A stretch of DNA of 64,000 nucleotides from Streptomyces solicavernae (GCF_029968095.1 NZ_JASCIR010000005.1:124001-188000); one strand, 5' to 3'. Positions 9,246 to 19,040 are shown, counted from the first letter of the stretch. Program-made: numbers and translations. The notes: generated by a model not told the origin, from the sequence alone.

Positions 9246-9308
9246 AAGCGGTGCGCTGCTACACCGGGGAACAGGTCGAGCAACCGACCCGGACAACAAA
9301 AACGCAGG

Positions 9309-10640
9309 TCAGGACGGATTGCCCGCAGGTTCGAGGATTGCCACGCACTCCACATGCGATGTCATCGGAAAAAGATCAAACGCCCGAAGCACCCGAACCC
9401 GATACCCCGCCTCCCCGAAGTACCCCAGGTCCCGCGCGAGCGCCGCCGGGTCGCAGGCCACGTAGGCGATGCGGCGGGCGCCCAGGGAGGACAGATGGCG
9501 GACCGTCTGCTTGCCGGCGCCCGCGCGGGGCGGGTCCAGGACGATCAGGTCGACGTCCGTGATGCCCGTGCGCGGCAGGACCGACTCGACCTTGCCCTGC
9601 TCGATGCGGACCCGGTCGAAGGACTCCAGGTTGTGCCGCGCGTCCTCCACGGCCCGCTTGCTGGACTCGATGCCGAGGACCGCGCCCTGGTCGCCGACCC
9701 GGTCCGCGATCGCGCCGGCGAACAGGCCGACGCCGCAGTACAGGTCGAGGGCCGTCTCGCCCTTGCGCGGCAGCAGGCCCTGCATGACGGCGAGGACCAG
9801 GGTGTCGGCGGCCTTCGGGTGGACCTGCCAGAAGCCGCCGTTGCCGACGCGGTACGTACGGCCGTCGGCGCGCTCGCGGACGAAGGGGCGCCCGTGGACG
9901 CGGTGCACGCCCCCGTCCTTCTCCCCGACCCGCATCACCGAGACGGGACGGTCGAGCTCGACGATGGGGAGGCGTTCGCCGGGGCGCGGGGTGAGGATGA
10001 CCTGGCGGTCCTGGGAGCCCGTCGCGGCGATCGCGTCGACGGACGCCATGCCGGACCAGTCGCGCTCCTCGATGCCCAGCTCCGAGACGCCCTCGGCGGC
10101 GATCATGCAGTGCTCGATCGGCTCGACCTCGTGCGAGCGGTGGCGGCGCAGGCCGGCCTTGCCGGTGGCCGGGTCGACCGCGTACTGCACGCGCGTGCGC
10201 CACTGCGGCACCTCGCCGGCGGGCAGCTTGTCGCCCTCGGCGGGCATCACCGTGCCGTCCCAGCCGGCCTCTTCGGGGGTCAGGCCCGCGAGCCGCCGCA
10301 GCTGCTCGGCGAGGACCTCGCCCTTGAGGCGGCGCTGCGCGCCCGGCTTGGCGTGCTGCCAGTCGCAACCGCCGCAGCGGCCGGGTCCGGCGTACGGGCA
10401 GGGCGCCTCGATGCGGTCCTTGGCGGGGTCGAGGATCTGCACCGCGTCCGCGCGCAGGAACCGGGAGTCCTCCTCGCCCTCGGTGACCCGCGCCACGACC
10501 CGCTCGCCGGGCAGCGTGTGCCGTACGAAGAGCACCTGGCCCTCGGACGTACGGGCGACGCAGTGACCGCCGTGGGCCACGGGGCCGACCTCGACCTCGT
10601 ACTCCGTCCCCACCAGTGACTTCTTCGGTTCTGCCTGCAT
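9309..10640 (-). CDS. TRAM-domain SAM-dependent RNA (uracil-5-) methyltransferase, TrmA/RlmD family
   Basis: 443 residues from the ATG at 10640 (MQAEPKKSL); a longer frame to 10682 lacks a better ribosome site. It has an N-terminal TRAM RNA-binding domain (about residues 1-60). [4Fe-4S] cysteines appear in CPYAGPGRCGGC, with a fourth in EHCMIAAEG. The SAM-binding motif is LDLYCGVGLFAG, and the catalytic Cys sits in VACDPAALARD, preceded by LDPPRAG. The family makes 5-methyluridine in tRNA or 23S rRNA; which site is modified here cannot be told. It lies 80 bases downstream of the kimA-like gene on the same strand and just upstream of the toxin-antitoxin pair. Confidence 0.9.
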   Translation of the reverse strand: MQAEPKKSLVGTEYEVEVGPVAHGGHCVARTSEGQVLFVRHTLPGERVVARVTEGEEDSRFLRADAVQILDPAKDRIEAPCPYAGPGRCGGCDWQHAKPGAQRRLKGEVLAEQLRRLAGLTPEEAGWDGTVMPAEGDKLPAGEVPQWRTRVQYAVDPATGKAGLRRHRSHEVEPIEHCMIAAEGVSELGIEERDWSGMASVDAIAATGSQDRQVILTPRPGERLPIVELDRPVSVMRVGEKDGGVHRVHGRPFVRERADGRTYRVGNGGFWQVHPKAADTLVLAVMQGLLPRKGETALDLYCGVGLFAGAIADRVGDQGAVLGIESSKRAVEDARHNLESFDRVRIEQGKVESVLPRTGITDVDLIVLDPPRAGAGKQTVRHLSSLGARRIAYVACDPAALARDLGYFGEAGYRVRVLRAFDLFPMTSHVECVAILEPAGNPS

Positions 10641-10719
10641 GGCGGGGTGACTCCAGTACGTGAGGGGGAAGCGGCCGGACAACAGCCCACCAGTCTACGG
10701 CCCCGGCGGGCGTGGCCGC

Positions 10720-12771
10720 TCAGCCCTTCTCGCTCGGCTCCTTCGGCTGCCGCTTCTCCACCGGGCCACGGCGGACCGCGCCCGGCGCGTTCCACTCCTG
10801 CCGCCTGCGGGCCCGCTGCTTGGCGGCCTCGGAGGACTCCAGCTGGTAGGGCACGGAGGTGACCATCACGCCGGGCGTGAACAGGAGGCGGCCCTTGAGG
10901 CGCAGGGCGCTCTGGTTGTGCAGCAGGTGCTCGTACCAGTGGCCGACCACGTACTCGGGGATGATCACGCTGACCGCGTCGCGCGGGGACTCGCGGCGCA
11001 GGTTCTTCACGTACTCGATGATCGGGCGGGTGATCTCGCGGTACGGGGAGTCGAGGATCTTCAGCGGTACGGAGATGCCGCGCCGTTCCCACTCGTCCTT
11101 GAGGGCCTTGGTCTCGGCCGGGTCGACGTTGATGCTGACGGCTTCGAGGGTGTCGGAGCGCATCAGCTTGGCGTAGGCGACGGCGCGCAGGGTGGGCCGG
11201 TGGACCTTGGAGACCAGGACGACGGAGTGCACGCGGGAGGGGCGCACGCTGTCGTCGGAGGGGCCCTCGGGGGCGGCGATCTCCTCGGCGACGCGGTCGT
11301 AGTGGCGGCGGATCGCGCTCATGGTCGCGTAGAAGATCACCATGCCGAGCAGGGCGACCCAGGCGCCGTGGGTGAACTTGGTGACGAGGACGACGACCAG
11401 GACGAGCCCGGTGAAGAACGCGCCGAAGGTGTTGATGGCGCGGGAGCGGATCATGCGGCGCCGCTTGGCCGGGTCCTTCTCGCCCCGCAGGTGCCGGTTC
11501 CAGTGCCGGACCATGCCGATCTGGCTGAGCGTGAAGGAGACGAAGACGCCGACGATGTACAGCTGGATGAGGCGCGTCGAGTCGGCCCCGTAGACGACGA
11601 CGAGGAGCGCGGCGGCGCCGGCGAGCAGCACGATGCCGTTGGAGAACGCGAGCCGGTCGCCGCGGGTGTGCAGCTGGCGCGGCAGATAGCGGTCCTGCGC
11701 GAGGATCGAGCCGAGCAGCGGGAAGCCGTTGTACGCGGTGTTGGCCGCGAGGAACAGGACCAGCGCGGTGGCCGCGGCGAGGATCATGAAGAGGACCGAG
11801 CCGTGTCCGAAGACGGCCTCGGCGACCTGCGAGATCACCGGGTCCTGGACGTAGTCCGCGCCGACCGGCTGCCCGTTCAGGAACAGATCGTGCGCGGGCC
11901 GTTCGGCCATCCGGACGTCGGTGGCCATGGCGAGCACGATGATGCCGCAGAACATGGTGACGGCCAGGCCGCCCATCAGGGCGAGCGTGGTGGCCGCGTT
12001 CTTCGACTTCGGCTTGCGGAAGGCGGGCACGCCGTTGCTGATCGCCTCGACGCCGGTGAGCGCCGCACAGCCGGAGGAGAAGGCGCGCAGGAGCAGGAAG
12101 ACCAGCGCGAGGCCCGCGAGGCCCTCGTGCTCCGGCTTGATGACGAGGTCGGCGGTCGGCGCCTGCATCTCGTCGCCGAGGACGAAGCCGCGGAAGGCGC
12201 CCCACGCCAGCATCAGGAAGACGCCGGTCACGAAGACGTACGTGGGAATCGCGAAGAGCTTTCCGGACTCCTTGACGCCGCGCAGGTTCATCAGAGTGAG
12301 CAGCACGATCACGGCGACGGCGCAGAGCACCTTGTGCTCGACGACGAACGGGATCGCGGAGCCCAGGTTCTCGATGCCCGAGGAGATCGACACGGCGACG
12401 GTCAGGACGTAGTCGACGAGCAGCGCGCTCGCGACGGTCAGCCCGGCCTTCGGCCCGAGGTTGGTGTTGGCGACCTCGTAGTCACCGCCACCGCTCGGAT
12501 AGGCCCGCACGTTCTGCCGGTACGACGCCACGACCGTGAACATCAGCACGACGACGGCGACCGCGATCCACGGGCTGAAGTGGTACGCCGAGAGCCCCGC
12601 GATGGAGAGCACAAGGAGCACTTCTCCGGGTGCGTACGCCACCGACGACAGCGGGTCGGAGGCGAAGACGGGAAGTGCGATGCGCTTGGGAAGGAGCGTT
12701 TCTCCCAGCCGGTCGCTGCGCAGTGCGCGCCCGATGAGAATCCGTTTGGGCACGTCGGTCAGTTTGGACAC
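10720..12771 (-). CDS. kimA: KimA-type APC-superfamily potassium importer
   Basis: 683 residues from a GTG: about 12 membrane helices, then a cytoplasmic C-terminal domain of about 200 residues. Features recalled from Bacillus subtilis KimA (YdaO) recur in order: ASDPLSSVAY near residue 40, AYPSGGGDY near 90, LLVDYVLTVAVSISSG near 115, FSSGCAALTGVEAISNGVPAF, LAANTAYNGFP, and a C-terminus with HNQSAL before an LLFTPGVMV segment. KimA is a high-affinity K+/H+ symporter inhibited by c-di-AMP. Divergence from two TrkA/RCK genes 238 bases away supports potassium over amino-acid transport. Routine annotation would say APC amino-acid permease; the KimA assignment rests on remembered motif similarity. 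No ydaO riboswitch was seen upstream. Confidence 0.75.
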   Translation of the reverse strand: MSKLTDVPKRILIGRALRSDRLGETLLPKRIALPVFASDPLSSVAYAPGEVLLVLSIAGLSAYHFSPWIAVAVVVLMFTVVASYRQNVRAYPSGGGDYEVANTNLGPKAGLTVASALLVDYVLTVAVSISSGIENLGSAIPFVVEHKVLCAVAVIVLLTLMNLRGVKESGKLFAIPTYVFVTGVFLMLAWGAFRGFVLGDEMQAPTADLVIKPEHEGLAGLALVFLLLRAFSSGCAALTGVEAISNGVPAFRKPKSKNAATTLALMGGLAVTMFCGIIVLAMATDVRMAERPAHDLFLNGQPVGADYVQDPVISQVAEAVFGHGSVLFMILAAATALVLFLAANTAYNGFPLLGSILAQDRYLPRQLHTRGDRLAFSNGIVLLAGAAALLVVVYGADSTRLIQLYIVGVFVSFTLSQIGMVRHWNRHLRGEKDPAKRRRMIRSRAINTFGAFFTGLVLVVVLVTKFTHGAWVALLGMVIFYATMSAIRRHYDRVAEEIAAPEGPSDDSVRPSRVHSVVLVSKVHRPTLRAVAYAKLMRSDTLEAVSINVDPAETKALKDEWERRGISVPLKILDSPYREITRPIIEYVKNLRRESPRDAVSVIIPEYVVGHWYEHLLHNQSALRLKGRLLFTPGVMVTSVPYQLESSEAAKQRARRRQEWNAPGAVRRGPVEKRQPKEPSEKG

Positions 12772-13009
12772 GGTGAGGATCGTAAGCGTTCGTAAGGGGG
12801 CCCGCCCACCCGCCTCTCGGCGGCTGTGTAGCTTGTGCGTCTGTCTGAGACCCTGTTAATCCTGAGCCTCGGGAACCCTGGGGGCCTCAACGGGCGACAG
12901 CGGCCACTGTGTTGCTGACGCATTACTAACGCCGTACTGACGCCGTACTGACGCATCCCTGATGCAGTACATACGCCACGCAGTACCTACGCCAGCCGGA
13001 AGGACGGTC

Positions 13010-13678
13010 GTGCACATCGTCATCATGGGCTGCGGACGAGTGGGCGCCGCACTCGCGCAGACCCTGGAGCAGCAGGGGCATACGGTCGCGGTGGTCGACC
13101 AGGACCCCACGGCCTTCCGCCGGCTCGGCTCCGGCTTCGGCGGGCGCCGCGTCACGGGCGTCGGCTTCGACCAGGACACCCTGCGCGAGGCCGGCGTCGA
13201 GGACGCGGGTGCCTTCGCCGCCGTGAGCAGCGGCGACAACTCCAACATCATCGCGGCCCGGGTGGCGCGCGAGATGTTCGGCATCGAGAACGTCGCGGCC
13301 CGTATCTACGACCCGCGCCGCGCCGAGGTCTACCAGCGCCTGGGCATCCCGACCGTCGCCACGGTCCGCTGGACCGCCGACCAGATGCTGCGCCGGCTCC
13401 TTCCGTCGGGCGCCGAGCCGCTGTGGCGTGACCCCACCGGAGGTGTGCAGCTCGCGGAGGTGCACGCGTCCAGCTCCTGGGTCGGGCACAAGATCAGCAA
13501 GCTGCAGGAGGAGACCGGCGTCCGTGTCGCGTTCCTCACCCGGCTGGGCGAGGCGGTCCTGCCGACCTCCCAGACGGTGCTGCAGGAGGGCGACCTGGTG
13601 CACGTGATGATGCGCACCGACGAGGTCCCGAAAATCGAGGCGGCGTTCGCCGAGGGCCCCGAGGAGGGCGGTCACTGA
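13010..13678 (+). CDS. trkA: TrkA family potassium uptake protein (RCK, NAD-binding), first of a pair
   Basis: 222 residues from the GTG at 13010, chosen because GGAAGGAC lies just upstream and the protein then begins directly with the Rossmann strand VHIVIMGCGRVG. A longer frame starts at 12962. TrkA_N covers about 1-130 (GCGRVG; acidic VVDQDP after strand 2) and TrkA_C about 140-215. RCK proteins are cytosolic, bind NAD(H)/ATP and often c-di-AMP, and gate K+ transporters. Its stop and the next ATG share one base (TGATG), so the two RCK proteins are co-translated, probably as partners in one ring. No TrkH/KtrB channel gene is nearby. Confidence 0.88.
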   Translation: MHIVIMGCGRVGAALAQTLEQQGHTVAVVDQDPTAFRRLGSGFGGRRVTGVGFDQDTLREAGVEDAGAFAAVSSGDNSNIIAARVAREMFGIENVAARIYDPRRAEVYQRLGIPTVATVRWTADQMLRRLLPSGAEPLWRDPTGGVQLAEVHASSSWVGHKISKLQEETGVRVAFLTRLGEAVLPTSQTVLQEGDLVHVMMRTDEVPKIEAAFAEGPEEGGH

Positions 13679-14346
13679 TGCGCGTCGCCATTGCCGGAGC
13701 AGGCGCGGTGGGTCGTTCCATCGCGGGCGAGCTCCTGGAGAACGGGCACGAGGTGCTCCTGATCGACAAGGCCCCGACCGCCATCTCGGTGGAGCGGGTG
13801 CCGCAGGCCGAGTGGCTGCTCGCCGACGCCTGCGAGATCACGTCCCTGGACGAGGCGGCCCTGCAGCGCTGCAACGTCGTGATCGCGGCGACCGGTGACG
13901 ACAAGGTCAACCTGGTCGTCTCGCTCCTGGCGAAGACGGAGTACGGGGTTCCGCGCGTCGTCGCCCGCGTGAACAACCCGAAGAACGAGTGGCTGTTCAA
14001 CGAGTCCTGGGGCGTCGACGTCGCGGTGTCCACGCCGCGCCTGATGTCGGCCCTGGTCGAGGAGGCGGTGAGCGTCGGCGACCTGGTCCGGCTGCTTCGC
14101 TTCAGCCACGGCGACGCCAATCTGGTCGAGCTGACCCTGCCGCCGGAGTCCGCGCTCGCGGGCACCACGATCGGCGACATCGCATGGCCGCAGGACACGT
14201 CCCTGGTGACGATCATCCGCGGCACCCGCGTCCTGGCGCCGACCGCGGAGGACTCCCTGGAGGCGGGCGACGAGCTCCTGTTCGTCGCGGCCCAGGCCCG
14301 CGAGGAGCAGCTGGAGGACCTGCTGTCGGTCCGCAAGGAGAGCTAG
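13678..14346 (+). CDS. trkA: TrkA family potassium uptake protein (RCK), second of a pair
   Basis: 222 residues with TrkA_N (MRVAIAGAGAVGRSIAGELL, then LLIDKAP) and a C-terminal TrkA_C domain (LVELTLPPESALAGTTIGDI to ELLFVAAQ). Equal in length to its neighbour and overlapping it by one base. Pairs of unequal RCK subunits (CeoB/CeoC-like) are known in actinobacteria. A strong hairpin at 14367-14397 follows 20 bases after the stop. Divergent from the KimA-like importer, which makes that permease the most likely partner within this window. Confidence 0.88.
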   Translation: MRVAIAGAGAVGRSIAGELLENGHEVLLIDKAPTAISVERVPQAEWLLADACEITSLDEAALQRCNVVIAATGDDKVNLVVSLLAKTEYGVPRVVARVNNPKNEWLFNESWGVDVAVSTPRLMSALVEEAVSVGDLVRLLRFSHGDANLVELTLPPESALAGTTIGDIAWPQDTSLVTIIRGTRVLAPTAEDSLEAGDELLFVAAQAREEQLEDLLSVRKES

Positions 14347-14366
14347 CGGTCGTACGCGTACGACGA

Positions 14367-14397
14367 GGGCCCGGAACCTGTACGAGGTTCCGGGCCC
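14367..14397. terminator. Hairpin terminator between convergent trkA pair and DUF3159 gene
   Basis: GGGCCCGGAACCT, loop GTACG, AGGTTCCGGGCCC: a perfect 13-base-pair stem with a 5-base loop and no U-tract, as usual in Streptomyces. It lies 20 bases after the trkA stop and 78 bases beyond the stop of the oppositely transcribed DUF3159 gene, so it could serve both. Confidence 0.75.
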
Positions 14398-14475
14398 CTG
14401 TGCTGTACGAGGTACCGGGAGCTTGACGACGAGCCCGAAGGGCGATCGACAGCACGCCGGACGACGGCGGCAACG

Positions 14476-15207
14476 TCAAGACGACGTGCGTTCCCGCTCG
14501 GCCCGCGCGGCCTCCTCCGCCTCCATCTCGGCGAACACGTCAATCGGCGCCGGCGCCTTCGCCAGGAAGACCCAGGTCAGCCAGACGGCGAGCAGGAACG
14601 GCGGGATCTTCAGGGCGATCAGGACCCAGCCGAGCTGCGTGGTGTCCGCCCACCAGTACAGCGGGAAGAGGACCGCGCACTTGGCAAGGAGGATGAAGCC
14701 CCAGGCGTAACTCGCCTTCGCGTACGCCTTCTTGCGGCCGGGGTTGCGGGTGCGCCAGGAAAGGTTCTCCTTGAACACCGGGCCGAGGATCAGGCCGATC
14801 AGCGGCACTCCGGCGAGCGTCGTCACGATGTACGCGAGAGCCAGGCCCAGGGTGTAGAGCATGCCCGGCAGGTAGAAGTCCTTGGCGTTGCCGGTCATCA
14901 TCGCGAAGACCACGCCGAAGCCGACGCCGAAGACGCCGCTGAAGGCGTGCTTGACGGTGTCGCGTCTGGCGAGGCGGACCACGACGAGCAGCAGGGAGAC
15001 ACCGAGCGCGGCGGTCGCGGACATCTTCAGGTCTTTGTCGACCGTGTAGATGCTGACGAACAGCAGGCCGGGCAGGACCGTCTCGATCATGCCCCGCAGC
15101 CCTCCGAACGCCTCGAAGAGGGCGGCTTCGGTCACAGCCTTCGCGTTGCTGTCGGGGTCGGCCTGACCCGCGGTGGTGTGGTCGGTCGGCTTGTCGACAG
15201 ACGTCAC
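14476..15207 (-). CDS. DUF3159 family membrane protein
   Basis: 243 residues from a GTG. The N-terminal third is hydrophilic and enters the family block with FEAFGGLRGMIETVLPGLLFV. Five to six membrane helices follow (for example ALGVSLLLVVVRLA, VFGVGFGVVFAMMTG, LIALKIPPFLLAVWLTWVFL), with a short charged tail (EMEAEEAARAERE). DUF3159 is a small actinobacterial integral membrane family of unknown function. The gene is 3 bases downstream of the OB-fold gene and surely co-transcribed. Its place between the TrkA pair and KdpDE invites a link to ion homeostasis, but nothing in the sequence proves it. Confidence 0.8.
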   Translation of the reverse strand: MTSVDKPTDHTTAGQADPDSNAKAVTEAALFEAFGGLRGMIETVLPGLLFVSIYTVDKDLKMSATAALGVSLLLVVVRLARRDTVKHAFSGVFGVGFGVVFAMMTGNAKDFYLPGMLYTLGLALAYIVTTLAGVPLIGLILGPVFKENLSWRTRNPGRKKAYAKASYAWGFILLAKCAVLFPLYWWADTTQLGWVLIALKIPPFLLAVWLTWVFLAKAPAPIDVFAEMEAEEAARAERERTSS

Positions 15208-15210
15208 CGG

Positions 15211-15609
15211 CTACTCCCGTCCGAGCGGTCTGAGTTCGTATTTCGGGTTGAAGAGCACCCGGCGGCCCCGGCTCATCGAGATCCGGCCCGATGCGATGAG
15301 TCTGCGCCCCGGCTCGATGCCCACGATGGAGCGTCGGCCCAGCCACACCACGTCCAGGGCGGCGGAGCCGTCGAACAGCTCGGCCTCCAGGGCGGGGACG
15401 CCGGCCCGGGGGCGCAGCGTGACCGTGCGCAACGTACCAGTAACCGTGACTATCTGGCGGTCCTGGCAGTCACCGATGCGCGTACAGCCGGTGGTCTCCG
15501 AGTCCTCGCGGAGCTCCTCCGAATCCAGCTCCTCCTGGGACGAGGACAGCCGGTCCAGCATCCGGCGGAACCGGCCTGCCGGCTTTTCTGAACGAGGAAC
15601 AGCACTCAT
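15211..15609 (-). CDS. OB-fold nucleic acid-binding domain protein
   Basis: 132 residues. An N-terminal helical, acidic part (FRRMLDRLSSSQEELDSEEL) precedes an OB-fold of tRNA_anti type: DRQIVTVTGTLRTVTLRPR, LEAELFDGSAALDVVWLG, RRLIASGRISMSRGRRVLF. Single small OB-fold proteins of this kind are common in actinobacteria and have no assigned function; ssDNA or RNA binding is the natural guess. It is the first gene of a two-gene operon with the DUF3159 protein. The region upstream (15610-15720) carries a duplicated TTCAAGGCCGGTGAC and no gene. Confidence 0.75.
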   Translation of the reverse strand: MSAVPRSEKPAGRFRRMLDRLSSSQEELDSEELREDSETTGCTRIGDCQDRQIVTVTGTLRTVTLRPRAGVPALEAELFDGSAALDVVWLGRRSIVGIEPGRRLIASGRISMSRGRRVLFNPKYELRPLGRE

Positions 15610-15720
15610 ACAGGAAGCGTACCGGGGCCCACCGACACCGCTTCAAGGCCGGTGACTTCAAGGCCGGTGACGAGCGGCCTGCGCCACAGCCCGCCGCGGG
15701 CCCGCCGGCAGCCCGTCGTG

Positions 15721-16410
<690 letters not shown>

Positions 16411-16466
16411 CTGGTCCTGCCTTTCTGCGGTGGTGCGGCTCCGGCCGCGAGGGGCGCTCGCGCGAG

Positions 16467-19040
16467 TCATGAGGCGACCTGCGCGGAGCGGTCGGGGGCG
16501 GCGGGTTCGTGGGCGGGGGCGGCCCGCAGGGTGAGCACCATGCTGAGGCCGCCACCCGGGGTGTCCTCGGCGTTGAGGGTGCCGCCCATGGCCTCGACGA
16601 AGCCGCGGGCGACGGCCAGGCCGAGGCCGACGCCCGCGCCGCGCGGAGCGTCGCCGTACCGCTGGAAGGGCTCGAAGATGCGGTCCTTGGCGTCGTCCGG
16701 GACGCCGGGCCCGCGGTCCACGACGCGCACCTCGACGCGGTCGCCGAGCGCGCTGCCGGAGACGGTGACGCGGCGGCCCTCGGGGCTGTACTTGACGGCG
16801 TTCTCGACGATGTTGGCGACGGCCCGCTCCAGGAGCCCCTTGTCCACCTCGACGATCGGCAGCGCCTCCGGGATGTCCAGGTCGACGCTCCCCTCGGGCA
16901 CGCCGCCGAGCGCCATCGGCACGACCTCGTCCAGGTCGACGGCGCGGATCAGCGGCATCACGGTGCCGGTCTGGAGGCGTGACATGTCGAGCAGGTTGCC
17001 GACCAGGTGGTCCAGGCGGTCGGCGCCGTCCTCGATGCCTTCGAGGAGTTCGGCCCGGTCCTCCTCGGACCACTCCACGTCGTCGGAGCGCAGCGAGGTC
17101 ACGGAGGCCTTGATGCCCGCGAGGGGGGTACGCAGGTCGTGGCTGACGGCGGCGAGCAGGGCGGTGCGGATGCGGTTGCCCTCGGCGAGCGCGCGGGCCC
17201 GGTCGGCCTCGTCCTGCAGGCGCTGGCGGTCGAGGACGACGGCGGCCTGCGCGGCGAAGGCGGCCAGCACGCGCCGGTCCTCGGCGGGCAGTACCCGGCC
17301 GGTCAGGGCGAGCACCATGTGACCGTTGCTGCCGCCGACCGGCATGTCGACGTCGGCGTCGTCGGGCCGGTCGAGGACGGTGGGCCCGACGCTGCCGGCG
17401 CAGGTCCAGGGGTCGCGGTCGCCGGCCCGTTCCAGGAGGGCCACGGAGTCCATGGCGAAGGTCTCCCGGACCCGCTCCAGGAGGGCGTCCAGGGTGGTCT
17501 CGCCGCGCAGCACGCTGCCCGCGAGGAACGACAGGATCTCCGACTCGGCGCGCAGCCGGGCCGCCTGGTGGGTGCGCCGCGCCGCGAGGTCCACCACCGA
17601 CGCGACCGCCACGGCGACGCCCACGAACACCACGATGGCCACGATGTTGCGGTTGTCGGCGACCGTCCACAGGTGCAGCGGCGGCGTGAAGTAGTAGTTC
17701 AGGAGCAGCGAGCCGAACGCCGCCGAGGCCAGCGCCGGCAGCAGTCCCCCGAGCAGCGCCGAGGCCACCGTGAGGGACAGGAACAGCAGCATGTTGTTGG
17801 CGAGGCCGAGGTCGACGTCGATGTTGCTGAGCAGCAGCGTCAGCAGTACCGGCCCGACCACGCCGACCAGCCAGCCGGAGAGCAGCCGGGACCGGCCGAG
17901 CCGCGCGCCCCTGGCCACCGGCAGGCCCCGGCCCTTGGCGACCTCGTCGTGCGTGACGATGTGCACGTCCAGGTCGGGCCCCGAGTCCCGGGCCACGGTC
18001 GCGCCGACGCCGGGCCCGAACATGTACTGCCAGGTCTTGCGGCGGCTGGAGCCGAGGACGATCTGGGTGGCGTTGACGCCGCGCGCGAACTCCAGGAGCG
18101 AGGCGGGCACGTCGTCGCCGATGACGTGGTGGAAGGTGCCGCCCAGGTCCTCGACGAGGGTGCGCTGGACGGCGAGCTCCTTCGGGGACGCGGAGGTCAG
18201 GCCGTCGCTGCGGGCGATGTAGACGGCGAGGATCTCGCTGCCGGAGCCCTTGGCTGCCATGCGGGCGGCGCGGCGGATCAGGGTGCGGCCCTCGGGCCCG
18301 CCGGTGAGGCCGACGACGATGCGTTCGCGGGCCTGCCAGGTGGAGCGGATGTTGTGCTCGCCGCGGTACTGCTGGAGGTATTCGTCGACCCGGTCGGCGG
18401 TCCAGAGCAGCGCCAGCTCCCGCAGGGCGGTGAGGTTTCCGGGCCGGAAGTAGTTGGCGAGGGAGGCGTCGATGCGCTCCGGCCGGTAGATGTTGCCGTG
18501 CGCCATGCGCCGCCGCAGCGCCTCGGGCGACATGTCGACCAGCTCGATCTGGTCGGCCCTGCGCACCACTTCGTCGGGCAGGGTCTCGTGCTGTCGTACG
18601 CCCGTTATCGACTCGACGACATCGCCGAGTGACTCCAGGTCCTTGATGTTGACGGTGGAGATCACGTCGATGCCCGCGGCAAGGAGTGCTTCGACGTCCT
18701 GCCAGCGTTTGGCGTTGCGGGAGCCGGGGGCGTTGGCGTGCGCCAGCTCGTCGACGAGGGCGACGGCGGGGCGGCGCTCCAGGACCGCGTCGACGTCCAT
18801 CTCCGTGACGCCGCGCTCGAAGGTGCGGCGCGCCACCTGCTCCAGGCCGTGCAGCACGGCCTCGGTGCGCGGCCGGTCGTGGTGCTCGACACAGGCGACC
18901 ACGCAGTCCGTGCCGCGCTCCACCCGCCGGTGGGCCTCGGACAGCATCGCGTAGGTCTTGCCCACACCCGGCGCCGCGCCGAGGTATATCCGTAGCTTGC
19001 CGCGTCCCATGGCCTCATTGTCTTCCGAGTGTTCCGGCAT
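16467..19040 (-). CDS. kdpD: KdpD-type sensor histidine kinase
   Basis: About 857 residues. N-terminal KdpD domain with Walker A GAAPGVGKT near residues 20-28 and the LVDELAHANAPGSRN segment. A universal-stress-protein-like domain follows (IVVGLTGGPEGRTLIRRA; IVLGSSRRK), then four closely spaced membrane helices (DUF4118), a GAF-like region, HisKA with AVSHDLRTPLAGIKAS and an HATPase (NIVENAVKYSPEG; GVGLGLAVARG). This is the full KdpD order. The start is uncertain: ATG at 19040 or at 19010 (MGRGKLRIYLG); neither has a strong ribosome site. It senses K+ or ionic strength at the membrane and phosphorylates KdpE, encoded next. Confidence 0.9.
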   Translation of the reverse strand: MPEHSEDNEAMGRGKLRIYLGAAPGVGKTYAMLSEAHRRVERGTDCVVACVEHHDRPRTEAVLHGLEQVARRTFERGVTEMDVDAVLERRPAVALVDELAHANAPGSRNAKRWQDVEALLAAGIDVISTVNIKDLESLGDVVESITGVRQHETLPDEVVRRADQIELVDMSPEALRRRMAHGNIYRPERIDASLANYFRPGNLTALRELALLWTADRVDEYLQQYRGEHNIRSTWQARERIVVGLTGGPEGRTLIRRAARMAAKGSGSEILAVYIARSDGLTSASPKELAVQRTLVEDLGGTFHHVIGDDVPASLLEFARGVNATQIVLGSSRRKTWQYMFGPGVGATVARDSGPDLDVHIVTHDEVAKGRGLPVARGARLGRSRLLSGWLVGVVGPVLLTLLLSNIDVDLGLANNMLLFLSLTVASALLGGLLPALASAAFGSLLLNYYFTPPLHLWTVADNRNIVAIVVFVGVAVAVASVVDLAARRTHQAARLRAESEILSFLAGSVLRGETTLDALLERVRETFAMDSVALLERAGDRDPWTCAGSVGPTVLDRPDDADVDMPVGGSNGHMVLALTGRVLPAEDRRVLAAFAAQAAVVLDRQRLQDEADRARALAEGNRIRTALLAAVSHDLRTPLAGIKASVTSLRSDDVEWSEEDRAELLEGIEDGADRLDHLVGNLLDMSRLQTGTVMPLIRAVDLDEVVPMALGGVPEGSVDLDIPEALPIVEVDKGLLERAVANIVENAVKYSPEGRRVTVSGSALGDRVEVRVVDRGPGVPDDAKDRIFEPFQRYGDAPRGAGVGLGLAVARGFVEAMGGTLNAEDTPGGGLSMVLTLRAAPAHEPAAPDRSAQVAS

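Noticed and set aside
12772..13009. ydaO riboswitch upstream of the KimA-like gene
   Set aside because: None of the conserved aptamer blocks found at 43763-43905 are present here; only two tandem GCCGTACTGAC copies were seen.
16411..16470. Earlier kdpE start at 16470
   Set aside because: It would add 20 basic residues before the receiver domain; the inner ATG has a better ribosome site. Kept as an alternative only.
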